DNA from: Tardiphaga sp.
GTDB taxonomy: Bacteria; Pseudomonadota; Alphaproteobacteria; Rhizobiales; Xanthobacteraceae
NCBI GenBank assembly: GCA_030147505.1
Contig: JASBVG010000060.1
Location: 1 to 53,741 of the forward strand
DNA: 53,741 bases
Reading direction: 5' to 3'
In this document: positions 16,164 to 24,448 of the stretch, piece after piece
How positions within the stretch are numbered: position 1 is the stretch's first letter
Layout: every line of letters begins with the position of its first letter
Program-made: the position numbers and the translations under genes
Notes under the pieces: generated by a model
Database searches by the model: none
Told to the model about the DNA's origin: nothing
Seen by the model: only the letters and a program-made list of their open reading frames with translations

Positions 16164-17159
16164 TCAATCGATCTTGAGATTGGCGGCCTTGACCACCTTC
16201 TCCCACTTCTCGGTCTCGGCTGCGATCATCTTGCCGAAGGCTTCCGGCGGCCCGACCAGCGGCTCGCCGCCAAGATCGATCAGCTTCGCCTTGATCGCCG
16301 GCTCCTGCAGCACTTCGTTCACGGCGGCATTCAGCTTGGCGATGATTTCCGGCGGGGTCTTCTTCGGCGCGCCCATGCCGAACAGGGCGCTGGCTTCATA
16401 GCCCGGCACGGTCTCGGCGACGGTCGGGACATCCGGCAGCAGCGGCGACTTCTCGGTGGTGGTTACCGCCAGCGCGCGCAGATTGCCCGAGCGGATATGC
16501 TGGATGATCGACGGCATGTTGTCGAAGATCACCTGCACCTGGCCGCCGGTCATGTCGGTGATTGCCAGCGCGGCGCCGCGATAGGGCACGTGCTGCATCT
16601 TGGCGCCCGTCAGCATCATGAACATTTCGCCGGACAGATGCACCGAGGTGCCGTTACCCGACGACGCCAAGTTCACCTTGCCCGGATTGGCTTTCACATA
16701 GGCGATGAATTCGGCGACGGTCTTTGCGGTGATGTCCTTGTTGACGGTCATCACATTGGCGGTGCGGTGGAAAGCTGCCACCGGCGCGATATCGCGCACG
16801 AAATTGAAGCTCAGCTTCTGATACAGCGTCGCATTGATGTAGTTGGCCGGATTGACCAGCAGCACCGTATAGCCGTCCGGCTCCGCATTCACGACGGACT
16901 CGGTAGCGATATTGTTGCCGGCGCCGGGCTTGTTCTCGATGATGAATTGCTGGCCCATCTTTTCCGACAGGCGCTGCCCGATCAGGCGCGCCAGAATGTC
17001 GGTGGCGCCGCCGGGGGGATACCCGACGACCCAGCGGATCGGCTTGTTCGGATAGCTCGAGGCCTGCGCCAGTGCGGCGCCGGTCGGCACGAGAGCGGAT
17101 GATACGAATGCGGAAAAGCCAAGCGCGATCAGACCGATCGCAGCGCGACGAGAAGCCAT
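16164..17159 (-). CDS. Solitary tripartite tricarboxylate transporter binding protein (TctC/Bug family)
   Basis: The 331-residue product starts at an ATG with an ideal GGAGG ribosome site, and has a signal peptide ending near ALAQA. The body has the Bug-family signatures YPNKPIRWVVGYPPGGATDI, LARLIGQRLSEKMGQQFIIE and NKPGAGNNIATESV, then MQHVPYRGAALAITDMTGGQ. Such periplasmic proteins bind carboxylates, often aromatic or dicarboxylic. No tctA or tctB membrane genes are nearby. It faces away from an acyl-CoA ligase gene across 223 bp, so its ligand may be the acid activated by that enzyme. Confidence 0.93.
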   Translation of the reverse strand: MASRRAAIGLIALGFSAFVSSALVPTGAALAQASSYPNKPIRWVVGYPPGGATDILARLIGQRLSEKMGQQFIIENKPGAGNNIATESVVNAEPDGYTVLLVNPANYINATLYQKLSFNFVRDIAPVAAFHRTANVMTVNKDITAKTVAEFIAYVKANPGKVNLASSGNGTSVHLSGEMFMMLTGAKMQHVPYRGAALAITDMTGGQVQVIFDNMPSIIQHIRSGNLRALAVTTTEKSPLLPDVPTVAETVPGYEASALFGMGAPKKTPPEIIAKLNAAVNEVLQEPAIKAKLIDLGGEPLVGPPEAFGKMIAAETEKWEKVVKAANLKID

Positions 17160-17382
17160 ATTTTATTTCCTCCAGCTGCCGCGACTTGGCGCGCGGTCAG
17201 CGTGTGTTGAATTGACAACGCCCGTCTGTAACAAACAATTCGACTATCGGCCAGTGCGGCGATACCTGCGACAGGCGCGGATATTTGCCTGCAACGCGTC
17301 GCGATGGCACAACATTCTCCACCAACAACAAGAACAAGGAAGCCGTGACGCGCATGCCCCGGCGGTTTCCGCTGGAGGATTC

Positions 17383-18969
17383 ATGCCCGCCTCGGTCAAT
17401 CCCGCCCTCGCACCCGGTTCGATCAGCCCGTTCGACGGCATGGACGTGCCGTGGCTGCTCCGCCTGCGTGCCGAGACCCGCCGCGATCATCCCTTCATCA
17501 TCTGGTCGCCCTTCGATGCGCCCGCACGGCCCTGGACCTATGGCGAATTCCACGAATGTGTGGGCGCGCTGGCCGCCGGTCTCGTGAGACGCGGCATCAA
17601 ACAGGGCGACTATGTGCTGATCCATCTCGACAATTGTGTCGAGCAACTGCTCTCCTGGTTCGCCTGCGTCGAGCTCGGCGCCATCGCCGTGACGACCAAC
17701 ACCCGCTCCTCCGCTGCGGAGATCGACTATTTCGCCGATCACTGCGGCGCAGTCGCCGCCATCACCCAACCGTCCCTTGCCGAACTGGTCGCGGCCAATT
17801 GCAAGAACCTGCGCTGGATCGCCGTGACCTCGCACAATGCCGGCGCGCCTGCCGATATCCCTGGCAAGACCGAACGCTTCGAGAGCCTGTTCGCCGACAG
17901 CGCCGATCGACCGCGCCGGCCGATCGATCCATGGGCGCATTGCAGCGTGCAATATACGTCGGGCACCACGTCACGCCCGAAGGCGGTGCTCTGGACTCAT
18001 GCCAATGCGCTCTGGGGCGGCAAGATCAATGCGTCGCATCAGGATCTGCACGCCTCCGACACGCATATGACCTATCTGCCGCTGTTTCACACCAATGCGC
18101 TCGCCTATTCGATGCTGGCGACGCTGTGGGTCGGCGCATCGATCATCATCCAGCCGCGCTTCTCGGCGAGCCGCTTCTGGCCCACGGCGCTCGAACACCG
18201 AGCCACCTGGACCTCCACCATTCCATTCTGCATGAAAGCGCTGCTCGAGCATGAGGTGCCGAAACAGCATCACTTCCGCCTGTGGGGCGCCTCGTTCTGC
18301 GATCCGCCGGCCTTCGCGAAATTCGGCGTCAAGATCATCGGCTGGTGGGGCATGACCGAGACCATCACTCACGGCATCATCGGCGAGGTCGATCAGCCCA
18401 ATACGCCGATGGCCATCGGCCGCACCGCCGCCGAATACGGCATCCGCATCTCCCGTGACGACGGCACGCCGGTCGAGGTCGGCGAAACCGGCAACCTCGC
18501 CATCCTGGGCGTACCCGGCCTCACGCTGTTCAAGGAGTATCTGCACAACGAGGCAGCCACGAGGGACAGTTTCGACGGGCACGGCTTCTTCCTCACCGGC
18601 GATCGCGTCACGCTGCTGGAGCGCGGTTACATCAGGTTTGGCGATCGCGCCAAGGACATGCTGAAGGTCGGCGGCGAGAACGTCGCGGCATCCGAGATCG
18701 AGCAGGTGGTCGCCGCCGTGCCCGGCGTGCGCGAAGCCGCCGTGGTCGCCAAGAAACATCCGATGCTGGACGAAGTGCCCGTGGTGTTTATCATCCCGCA
18801 GGCCGGCGTCGCTGCCTGCCCGCCGGCGCTGCATGACCACGTGATGTCGGCGTGCCGAAACGGCCTGGCCGACTTCAAGGTGCCGCGCGAAATCCATTTC
18901 GTCGACGACATGCCGCGCTCGACGCTGGAGAAAGTGGCGAAGGCGGAGCTGCGGAAATTGCTGAAATAG
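17383..18969 (+). CDS. AMP-dependent acyl-CoA ligase
   Basis: The ATG at 17383 follows GGAGG by 5 nt and gives 528 residues; the open frame extends upstream from a TTG but without a ribosome site. The AMP-binding P-loop is YTSGTTSRPKAVLWTHAN, followed by the adenylate motif WWGMTETITHG and the A8-type hinge GYIRFGDRAKDMLKVGGENV. The C-terminal lysine region (PRSTLEKVAKAELRK) is intact. The enzyme should activate a carboxylic acid to its CoA thioester through an acyl-adenylate. It is similar to the crotonobetaine/carnitine or aromatic-acid ligase branch; I cannot fix the substrate. Confidence 0.92.
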   Translation: MPASVNPALAPGSISPFDGMDVPWLLRLRAETRRDHPFIIWSPFDAPARPWTYGEFHECVGALAAGLVRRGIKQGDYVLIHLDNCVEQLLSWFACVELGAIAVTTNTRSSAAEIDYFADHCGAVAAITQPSLAELVAANCKNLRWIAVTSHNAGAPADIPGKTERFESLFADSADRPRRPIDPWAHCSVQYTSGTTSRPKAVLWTHANALWGGKINASHQDLHASDTHMTYLPLFHTNALAYSMLATLWVGASIIIQPRFSASRFWPTALEHRATWTSTIPFCMKALLEHEVPKQHHFRLWGASFCDPPAFAKFGVKIIGWWGMTETITHGIIGEVDQPNTPMAIGRTAAEYGIRISRDDGTPVEVGETGNLAILGVPGLTLFKEYLHNEAATRDSFDGHGFFLTGDRVTLLERGYIRFGDRAKDMLKVGGENVAASEIEQVVAAVPGVREAAVVAKKHPMLDEVPVVFIIPQAGVAACPPALHDHVMSACRNGLADFKVPREIHFVDDMPRSTLEKVAKAELRKLLK

Positions 18970-18974
18970 GCGAC

Positions 18975-19016
18975 GCCGTAGGGCGGATTATGGCTTCGCC
19001 TAATCCGCCCTACGGC
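18975..19016. repeat. REP-like palindrome, possible terminator
   Basis: GCCGTAGGGCGGATTA and TAATCCGCCCTACGGC make a perfect 16-bp stem with a 10-nt loop. It sits between convergent genes (acyl-CoA ligase and HD-GYP). The same core (GGCGGAT/ATCCGCC) recurs at 23596-23633, so this is a dispersed repeat family as well as a likely terminator. Confidence 0.8.
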
Positions 19017-19020
19017 CGTG

Positions 19021-20112
19021 TCACACTCCCAGCGCCACCGGCCGAAACGCCTGCAGCAACTGCTGATCGATCTTCCCGCCCATCTGCTCCATCATCTCGA
19101 ACGCCTTGGCGTGGGTGAAGGGCATGCGATAGGCGCGCTTCTCGACCAGCGCGGCATGGATATCGACGATGGTGATCAGCCGCACGATGTCGCTGATCTG
19201 GTCGCCGGCCAGGCCATCGGGATAGCCGGACCCGTCAAGAAACTCGTGGTGATGCAGCACCACGTCGAGCATTTCGCGTGGGAAACTGCCCTGCGCAGCC
19301 AGGGCGTCGAAGCCGAGCCGGGGATGCTTGCGCACTTCCAGCGTCTCTTCCTCGGTGAGCTTGCCTGGCTTGTCGAGAATGGCCACCGGCACGAACGCCT
19401 TGCCCACGTCATGCACCAGTGCGGCCCGCGTCAGCCGGCGCTGATCTTCGTCGCGCATGCCGAGATGCTGCGCGAAAGCGACAGCGAATCCGGTGACGAA
19501 CAGGCAGTGTCGATAGCTGTGATTGTGATGACGCCCGACCGCCGCCAGCCAATCGCGCAGCGATGAACGCTTGATCGCCTTGATGATCAGGCTTTCCGCC
19601 TGCATCACGTCGTTGAACGACAGTGGAACGCCCGCCGGCAGTTTCTCGAAGATCTTCACGATCACCGCATGCGCCGCTTCGACGCCGCGGTTCAGCGTCT
19701 TGCCGCGCGCGGCGAAATCCTCGTCATGCGGCCCCGGAAATGCGGCGCGGATACGCTGCAGCACCCCGCGCGCATCGAACGGGCGCGCGATGGTGTCGGT
19801 GGCGCCGAGTGCCCAGGCCTGCATGGCGCCGTGATGCATCGAGTCGGCCAGCACGAACAGCCGCGGCATCGATTCGTAGTTCTTGTGGCTCAGCCGGTTG
19901 CGCACGCGCTGCACCGCTTCGGCGGAGCGCAGATTGATATCGACCACGACGCCGGACAATTCGCGTGACGGCACCTCGGGAATACGGGTCGTCGGCACGA
20001 TCTCCACCTCTCCGACCGTAGCCAGGATATCCGCGAGTTCACGCGACTGGTCACTGCTATCCGATGCCAATAGCAGGCGGCGGCGGGGCGATGAATGGGA
20101 TACGACGCTCAT
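19021..20112 (-). CDS. Response-regulator-like protein with HD-GYP domain
   Basis: The 363-residue product has a receiver-like N-terminal half (about 10-125), with a possible phosphoacceptor Asp58 (GVVVDIN) but arginine where the conserved lysine is expected (IARPFD, 109-113), so it may be degenerate. The HD-GYP domain (about 140-363) has the metal and catalytic residues: HD at 234-235 (ALVHDVGK), KHPRLGFDAL, HHHEFLDGSGYPDG with GYP at 296-298, and IVDIHAALVEKRAYR. HD-GYP proteins hydrolyse cyclic di-GMP. A GGDEF protein is encoded 4 kb away. The stop lies immediately beside the palindrome at 18975-19016. Confidence 0.9.
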   Translation of the reverse strand: MSVVSHSSPRRRLLLASDSSDQSRELADILATVGEVEIVPTTRIPEVPSRELSGVVVDINLRSAEAVQRVRNRLSHKNYESMPRLFVLADSMHHGAMQAWALGATDTIARPFDARGVLQRIRAAFPGPHDEDFAARGKTLNRGVEAAHAVIVKIFEKLPAGVPLSFNDVMQAESLIIKAIKRSSLRDWLAAVGRHHNHSYRHCLFVTGFAVAFAQHLGMRDEDQRRLTRAALVHDVGKAFVPVAILDKPGKLTEEETLEVRKHPRLGFDALAAQGSFPREMLDVVLHHHEFLDGSGYPDGLAGDQISDIVRLITIVDIHAALVEKRAYRMPFTHAKAFEMMEQMGGKIDQQLLQAFRPVALGV

Positions 20113-20324
20113 TTGTCCTCTTCGCTTGCAACATCCGGCTGCAAAACGGGACAGAGATACCTAACAATCGGGTTCCCGAAGCTTAAGGCGTAGCGTTAAC
20201 AATCGATGATACGCCTGTTCCGGAGCGCCTTCACGTCACTATCGCTAGCGAGCCGTCAAAACGATGGATAAAATTTGAAGTGACGCCCCTTGCACGACCC
20301 GCAGTTTCACGGCGACACTCGGCC

Positions 20325-20684
20325 ATGACCCAACGCATCCCCCTTGCCGCGATTTCCTTTGCTGCGTTGGCGCCTGTATTGGCACTGGCGTCCGTTATTC
20401 CGACATATGCCGGACCGCCAGAACCGGCAAGTCTCCCCTTCACGGCCACGTTGTCCAACACCACACCGCTTGTCTTCGGCATGCCTGCGGATGCTGCCGC
20501 CCGTGCGCTCGGCGCGCCGCTGACCTACGTGAGCGGCCGGCCCGGCGACGAGATCTATCTCGCCATCCGCGACATCGGCGGCAGCGGCTTCTTTCCCCGC
20601 AAGGACCGGCTATTCCTGCAATTCCGCAAGGGACGGTTGACCGGATGGAAGGCGGATTGGGGCCAGAACTGGATGTGGGAGTGA
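20325..20684 (+). CDS. Small exported protein, possibly BamE/SmpA-like
   Basis: The ATG at 20325 gives 119 residues with a signal peptide (MTQRIPLAAISFAALAPVLA) that ends near TYAG. The mature part contains FGMPADAAARALGAPLTYVS and DRLFLQFRKGRLTGWKADWG. A conserved GMP.. helix followed by a short strand pair ending in GRLTGW resembles the small BamE/SmpA fold, but this is only a pattern resemblance. A GTG at 20280 is an alternative start. It is divergent from the HD-GYP gene and convergent with a methyltransferase. Function unknown. Confidence 0.7.
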   Translation: MTQRIPLAAISFAALAPVLALASVIPTYAGPPEPASLPFTATLSNTTPLVFGMPADAAARALGAPLTYVSGRPGDEIYLAIRDIGGSGFFPRKDRLFLQFRKGRLTGWKADWGQNWMWE

Positions 20685-20751
20685 GGCAGGTCTCTCCTCC
20701 TGCATCCGGCGAAGTTTTGCTTCGACGGGCTGGCGCGGGAGACAAACAACG

Positions 20752-21429
20752 TTATGCCACTGCCACCCATCCGCGGAACGTGAACGCGGCATAAAACAGC
20801 CCGACATCGCTGAACCCGGCCTCGCGCAGCAGCGCTTCATCCTCATCCGGCGACAACGCCGGCAGGTGGTCGGCAAGCGCGGCCGGCATCGCCGCAGCCT
20901 GAGCGGGATCGACACCGTTCAGCACGGCGAACGCCGCAAAGCGTGACAGCCATCTGCGCCCTTCATCGCTTTTCGCAAAACTATGATGAGCCGCCACGAA
21001 CGGCGCACCCGGCTTCAACCGCCGTCGCACCTCGCGCAAGGTGCGCAGCCGCTCGTCCCGCGGAAGGAAATGCAGCGTCAGCAGACACGCGGCGCCGTCA
21101 AACGGTCCAGGCAGCGCAGTGTCGATCGTGCCCTCGACCAGTTCGGCGCGCGATTGCAGCGGCCCCAAGGTCGACCGTGCCAGATCCAGCATTTCCGCCG
21201 ACGGATCGACGCCAAGCAGCCGCCACTCCGGCTGCGCCTCGGCGAACACCTTCAGCTCCAGCCCGCCGCCCGCGCCGAGCACCAGAATATCGGCCGCACC
21301 CGGCCGATGCTCGGCCAGCAGCAACATCGCCATCCGCTGCAGGTCGACAAAGCCCGGCACTTGCCGCTTCGCGCGTTCGGCATAGCCGGCCACCGCCGCC
21401 GGATCACTGAAAGTCTGCGCCAGCCTCAT
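20752..21429 (-). CDS. Class I SAM-dependent methyltransferase
   Basis: This 225-residue protein has the SAM-binding motif I at about 48-56 (ILVLGAGGG), motif II EWRLLGVDPSAEMLDLARST, and a motif IV region AACLLTLHFLPRDERLRTLR; these fit the UbiE/Tam-like family. The substrate cannot be deduced. It lies 3 bp behind the thioredoxin-reductase-like gene, so rrf2, oxidoreductase and methyltransferase form one leftward operon. Confidence 0.85.
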   Translation of the reverse strand: MRLAQTFSDPAAVAGYAERAKRQVPGFVDLQRMAMLLLAEHRPGAADILVLGAGGGLELKVFAEAQPEWRLLGVDPSAEMLDLARSTLGPLQSRAELVEGTIDTALPGPFDGAACLLTLHFLPRDERLRTLREVRRRLKPGAPFVAAHHSFAKSDEGRRWLSRFAAFAVLNGVDPAQAAAMPAALADHLPALSPDEDEALLREAGFSDVGLFYAAFTFRGWVAVA

Positions 21430-21432
21430 GGC

Positions 21433-22326
21433 TCAGCCGAACACCAGAGCCCGATGCGCCGACGTGCCTGCCGTCACACCATCGGCCACCGCCCAGCTGA
21501 CACTATGCGGTGCCCGCGCAATATCCCCAGCGGCATAGACGCCGGACACCGTCGTCATCTTGTCGGCGTCGGTCCTGATCATCGGCCCCATCGGACCTTC
21601 CTCGATCGCAGTCCCGAGCTGTTCGGCCAGCGGCGACGACAGGCATGACTCCGGTGCGATATAAAGAGCATCCACCGCGCTGCGCCGGCCATCTTCCAGC
21701 GCAAGGGCCGACAGAGCCGTGCGCTCCCCTTCCAGCCCCAACACTTTCGCGGCTTCCACCCGCACCCCGCGCTGCGCCATGATGGCAGCACCTTCGGCAT
21801 CCAGCTCATGACCGTTGAGATAAAGTGTCACCGGTCCCCATTCGGCCACGATCGACGCCTGATGCACTGACATCGGCGTGCGATACAGCACCCCGAGCTG
21901 ACGATCGCTGAACTCGATGCCGTGGCAATACGGGCAATGCAGCACCGTCTTGCCCCATCGTTCCTGAATGCCGGGAATGGCCGGCAGCGTGTCACGCAGG
22001 CCGAAAGCAAGGATCACCTTGCGCGTCGTGAGCGCTTCCCCGTTTCCCAGCGTCACCGAGAAACCCTCGTCCCGCGCAAGCGCGGCCGTTGCTTCCCCGT
22101 CGATGATCCGCACGGTGGGATAGGCCGTCACCTGTCGCCGCGCCGTCGTCAGGATCTGTTGCGGATCGCTGCCGTCATGACCGAGAAAGCCGTGCGAGGC
22201 GTCGGCGAAGCGATTGCGCGGTTGCCGCGTATCGATAACGACCACATTGCGACGGGCGCGCGCCAGATACGTTGCCGCGGCGAGGCCGGCAAAACCGCCG
22301 CCCACGATGATGGCATCAGTCGTCAT
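21433..22326 (-). CDS. Thioredoxin-reductase-like FAD oxidoreductase
   Basis: From the ATG at 22326 the product has 297 residues. The FAD-binding motif is at the N-terminus ([20 protein letters not shown]), and a redox-active CPYC pair is at 131-134 ([18 protein letters not shown]), as in thioredoxin reductase. The second nucleotide motif is weak, and the ATG-like FAD contact [17 protein letters not shown] is near the C-terminus. It could reduce a thioredoxin-like or small-molecule disulfide. Its start overlaps the end of the rrf2 gene by 11 bp. Confidence 0.88.
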   Translation of the reverse strand: MTTDAIIVGGGFAGLAAATYLARARRNVVVIDTRQPRNRFADASHGFLGHDGSDPQQILTTARRQVTAYPTVRIIDGEATAALARDEGFSVTLGNGEALTTRKVILAFGLRDTLPAIPGIQERWGKTVLHCPYCHGIEFSDRQLGVLYRTPMSVHQASIVAEWGPVTLYLNGHELDAEGAAIMAQRGVRVEAAKVLGLEGERTALSALALEDGRRSAVDALYIAPESCLSSPLAEQLGTAIEEGPMGPMIRTDADKMTTVSGVYAAGDIARAPHSVSWAVADGVTAGTSAHRALVFG

Positions 22327-22780
22327 GTGCTTTCTCCAGTCTGAACTTGTCTCGCTGCCCCTTGAAGCGCGCATTGAAATCCGCACTCAGCATCGCCAGC
22401 GTGACTTCGCCAAAACGGCGCAACAACAGTTCCTTGGCTTCATCGAAAGCCTTGCCGAGCGCGGCATTGACGGCCTGCTCCACCAGGCAGCCCGGCATGT
22501 CCGTGCGGTTGCCCATGGCCAGGATATCCGGCTCCCCCAGCGCCTCATAAATGTCGCGCAGCGTCACCTTCTTCAGGTCGCAGGCGATCCGCCATCCGCC
22601 TCCGTGCCCCTTTTCCGACTGCACGAGCCCTTGCTCGCGCAGGCCCGCCATGATGCGGCGGATAACCACCGGGTTCGTGCACATGGCGCGCGCCAGCGTC
22701 TCCGATGTCTTGGGCGTCTCATCCTCGGCCATATGCAGCAGCACGTGGAGAACGCCTGAAAGGCGGCTGTCTCGTCTCAT
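22316..22780 (-). CDS. Rrf2-family transcriptional regulator
   Basis: The 154-residue protein matches Rrf2 regulators: a winged helix-turn-helix at about 1-65 ([20 protein letters not shown], then [16 protein letters not shown]), the linker [13 protein letters not shown], and a C-terminal helix. It has cysteines at 34, 67 and 97 but not the three-cysteine cluster that binds an iron-sulfur centre in IscR or NsrR. A thiol-based redox switch is possible and would suit the CPYC oxidoreductase encoded just behind it. A short palindrome, TCATATGA, lies at 22787-22794 in its own upstream region and may be an autoregulatory site. Confidence 0.9.
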   Translation of the reverse strand: MRRDSRLSGVLHVLLHMAEDETPKTSETLARAMCTNPVVIRRIMAGLREQGLVQSEKGHGGGWRIACDLKKVTLRDIYEALGEPDILAMGNRTDMPGCLVEQAVNAALGKAFDEAKELLLRRFGEVTLAMLSADFNARFKGQRDKFRLEKAHDD

Positions 22781-22902
22781 GTAACTTCATATGATGCGTG
22801 AAATGGAAACTGTCAAGACACGGCCACCATCCGCCCTCCCCGAATTTTGAGTGGACCTGCGCCGCCCCTCACTTCAAACACACGACACCCCAACAACAAC
22901 GA

Positions 22903-23586
22903 ATGGATGAGCCCGTGGGACAAGACATTACGCTGACCGCCTCTGACGGCTTCAAGCTCGGCGCATACCGCACCCAGCCGGAGGGCAAACCCAAGGGCGC
23001 CGTCGTGGTGATCCAGGAAATCTTTGGCGTGAACAGCCACATCCGTACGGTCTGCGATCGCTTTGCCGTGCAGGGTTATGTCGCCATCGCCCCGTCGATC
23101 TTCGATCGCGTCGAGCCGGGCTTCCAGTCCGGTTACTCACCCGAGGAAGTGGCCATTGCGCGCAAATTCGTGGCCAATCCGGATTGGGCAGCGTTCCTGC
23201 GTGACACCCAGGCGGCGATCGATGCGGTGAAGGACGTGGGCCCGGTCGGCATCATCGGATTCTGTCTGGGCGGCAGCATCGCTTACGCGGCTGCGACGAA
23301 GCTCGACGGCCTCAGCGCCGCCATCGGCTACTACGGCGGCGCCGTGGTGCGCTTCGCCGACGACAGACCGAAAGTGCCGACCCAGCTTCATTTCGGCGAG
23401 AAGGATCACGGCATTCCGCTGAGCGACGTCGAGACGATCAAGGCCAAGCGGCCGGAGGTCGAGGTGTTCGTCTATGACGGCGCCGAACACGGCTTCAATT
23501 GCGACCAGCGCGCGAGCTACAACAAAGCGAGTGCGGATCAGGCCCGCGAGCGGAGCCTCGCGTTCTTCGCGAAGCATTTGAAATGA
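22903..23586 (+). CDS. Dienelactone hydrolase family protein
   Basis: The ATG at 22903 gives 227 residues, the normal length of the family. The alpha/beta-hydrolase triad is visible: Cys121 in IIGFCLGGS, Asp168 in LHFGEKDHGIP, and His196 in YDGAEHGFNC. The Cys nucleophile and the motif VVVIQEIFGVNSHIRTVCDR are typical of carboxymethylenebutenolidase (dienelactone hydrolase). It is divergent from the Rrf2 operon and is followed by a REP-like palindrome. Whether it acts on dienelactones or other esters is unknown. Confidence 0.9.
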   Translation: MDEPVGQDITLTASDGFKLGAYRTQPEGKPKGAVVVIQEIFGVNSHIRTVCDRFAVQGYVAIAPSIFDRVEPGFQSGYSPEEVAIARKFVANPDWAAFLRDTQAAIDAVKDVGPVGIIGFCLGGSIAYAAATKLDGLSAAIGYYGGAVVRFADDRPKVPTQLHFGEKDHGIPLSDVETIKAKRPEVEVFVYDGAEHGFNCDQRASYNKASADQARERSLAFFAKHLK

Positions 23587-23595
23587 GATGCGTAA

Positions 23596-23633
23596 CTGCA
23601 GGACGGATGGCGCTTCGCTTATCCGCCCTGCAG
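23596..23633. repeat. REP-like palindrome, possible terminator
   Basis: CTGCAGGACGGAT and ATCCGCCCTGCAG pair over 13 bp with a single mismatch and a 12-nt loop containing GCTTCGC. It lies between the convergent dienelactone hydrolase and GST genes, and shares the GGCGGAT/ATCCGCC core and the CTTCGC loop with the element at 18975-19016. Confidence 0.75.
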
Positions 23634-23649
23634 TGATCGCCTTCCGATA

Positions 23650-24345
23650 TCAAGCCGCCACGCTCGGCTCGGACATCGATACCCGGTTTTGCACGCTGGG
23701 GCGCTCCTCCATGCGGTGATACCAGGCCGAAAGCGCCTTGCATTCCGCCGGCACCGCCAGCTTGACGAGACCCGCGAAGATCATCCCGCCGATCAGAGTG
23801 ATGTCGGCCATTGAGAACGCCTCGCCGGCAACGAAGGGCTGCTTGCTCAGCACCGCATCGAAGTAATGCATGCCGCGCACCGCCTTGTCGCGCTGACGAA
23901 AGCCCCATTCGGCGTTCTGATATAGCTCTACATCGGGCCCGAGCCCCGGCGTCGCGTGATGGAAATAGACGCTGACAGCATCCAGCACTTCGAGCTCGGC
24001 GCGCTTGCTCATCATATGGATCACGCCTTTTTCACGCGGCGCTTTTCCCGTGAGCTTGGGCGATCCATCCAGCGCGTCGAGATATTCGGTGATGGCCGTG
24101 CATTCGCCTATGAATGTGCCATCCGGGATTTCGAGTACTGGCAACGTGCCCGAGTAATTCTTGGCGAGGAAATCCGGCTTCTTGTGCTCGCCTTTCCAAA
24201 GATCCACGGAGACGAAACGAACTCGCGATCGCAGGTTCAGTTCTGCCAGCGCGATGCGGACGCGGGCCGGATAGGGGCCGGTCGCCCAATCATAGATCGT
24301 CAGGTCGACGACAGTGGCGCGCGAATCTGGAGTCTGGATTGTCAT
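23650..24345 (-). CDS. Glutathione S-transferase family protein
   Basis: The 231-residue product has a thioredoxin-like N-terminal domain (YDWATGPYPARVRIALAELN) with the cis-proline motif GTLPVLEIPDG and the glutathione contact FIGECTAITEYLDAL, then an all-helical C-terminal domain with MADITLIGGMIFAGL. This is the GST fold; the class cannot be fixed. It is divergent from a TetR regulator, and two matching operator-like repeats lie between them, so it is probably repressed by that regulator and induced by an electrophile or xenobiotic. Confidence 0.9.
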   Translation of the reverse strand: MTIQTPDSRATVVDLTIYDWATGPYPARVRIALAELNLRSRVRFVSVDLWKGEHKKPDFLAKNYSGTLPVLEIPDGTFIGECTAITEYLDALDGSPKLTGKAPREKGVIHMMSKRAELEVLDAVSVYFHHATPGLGPDVELYQNAEWGFRQRDKAVRGMHYFDAVLSKQPFVAGEAFSMADITLIGGMIFAGLVKLAVPAECKALSAWYHRMEERPSVQNRVSMSEPSVAA

Positions 24346-24351
24346 TTGAAT

Positions 24352-24375
24352 GCCTACCTATCAGTTGGTAGGCAA
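24352..24375. promoter_or_regulatory. Operator-like repeat, copy 1 (GST side)
   Basis: GCCTACC and GGTAGGC form a perfect 7-bp inverted repeat around 8 nt, followed by AAG. It begins 7 bp upstream of the GST start codon. It matches copy 2 at 24406-24429 in most positions. Confidence 0.75.
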
Positions 24376-24405
24376 GGGATGAGGCTTTTCATCGGCGACG
24401 TCAAC

Positions 24406-24429
24406 GCCTATCTACCACTTGGTAGGCAA
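24406..24429. promoter_or_regulatory. Operator-like repeat, copy 2 (TetR side)
   Basis: This copy contains the palindrome CTACC-ACTT-GGTAG followed by GCAAA. It is a direct repeat of copy 1, offset by 54 bp, and lies 20 bp before the tetR start codon. TetR-family dimers commonly bind such palindromes; both copies are placed to cover the two divergent promoters. Confidence 0.75.
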
Positions 24430-24448
24430 AATTTGAGTGATTACGGAC

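Noticed and set aside
22787..22794. TCATATGA as an Rrf2 operator
   Set aside because: The palindrome is only 8 bp and could occur by chance; mentioned under the regulator but not listed.
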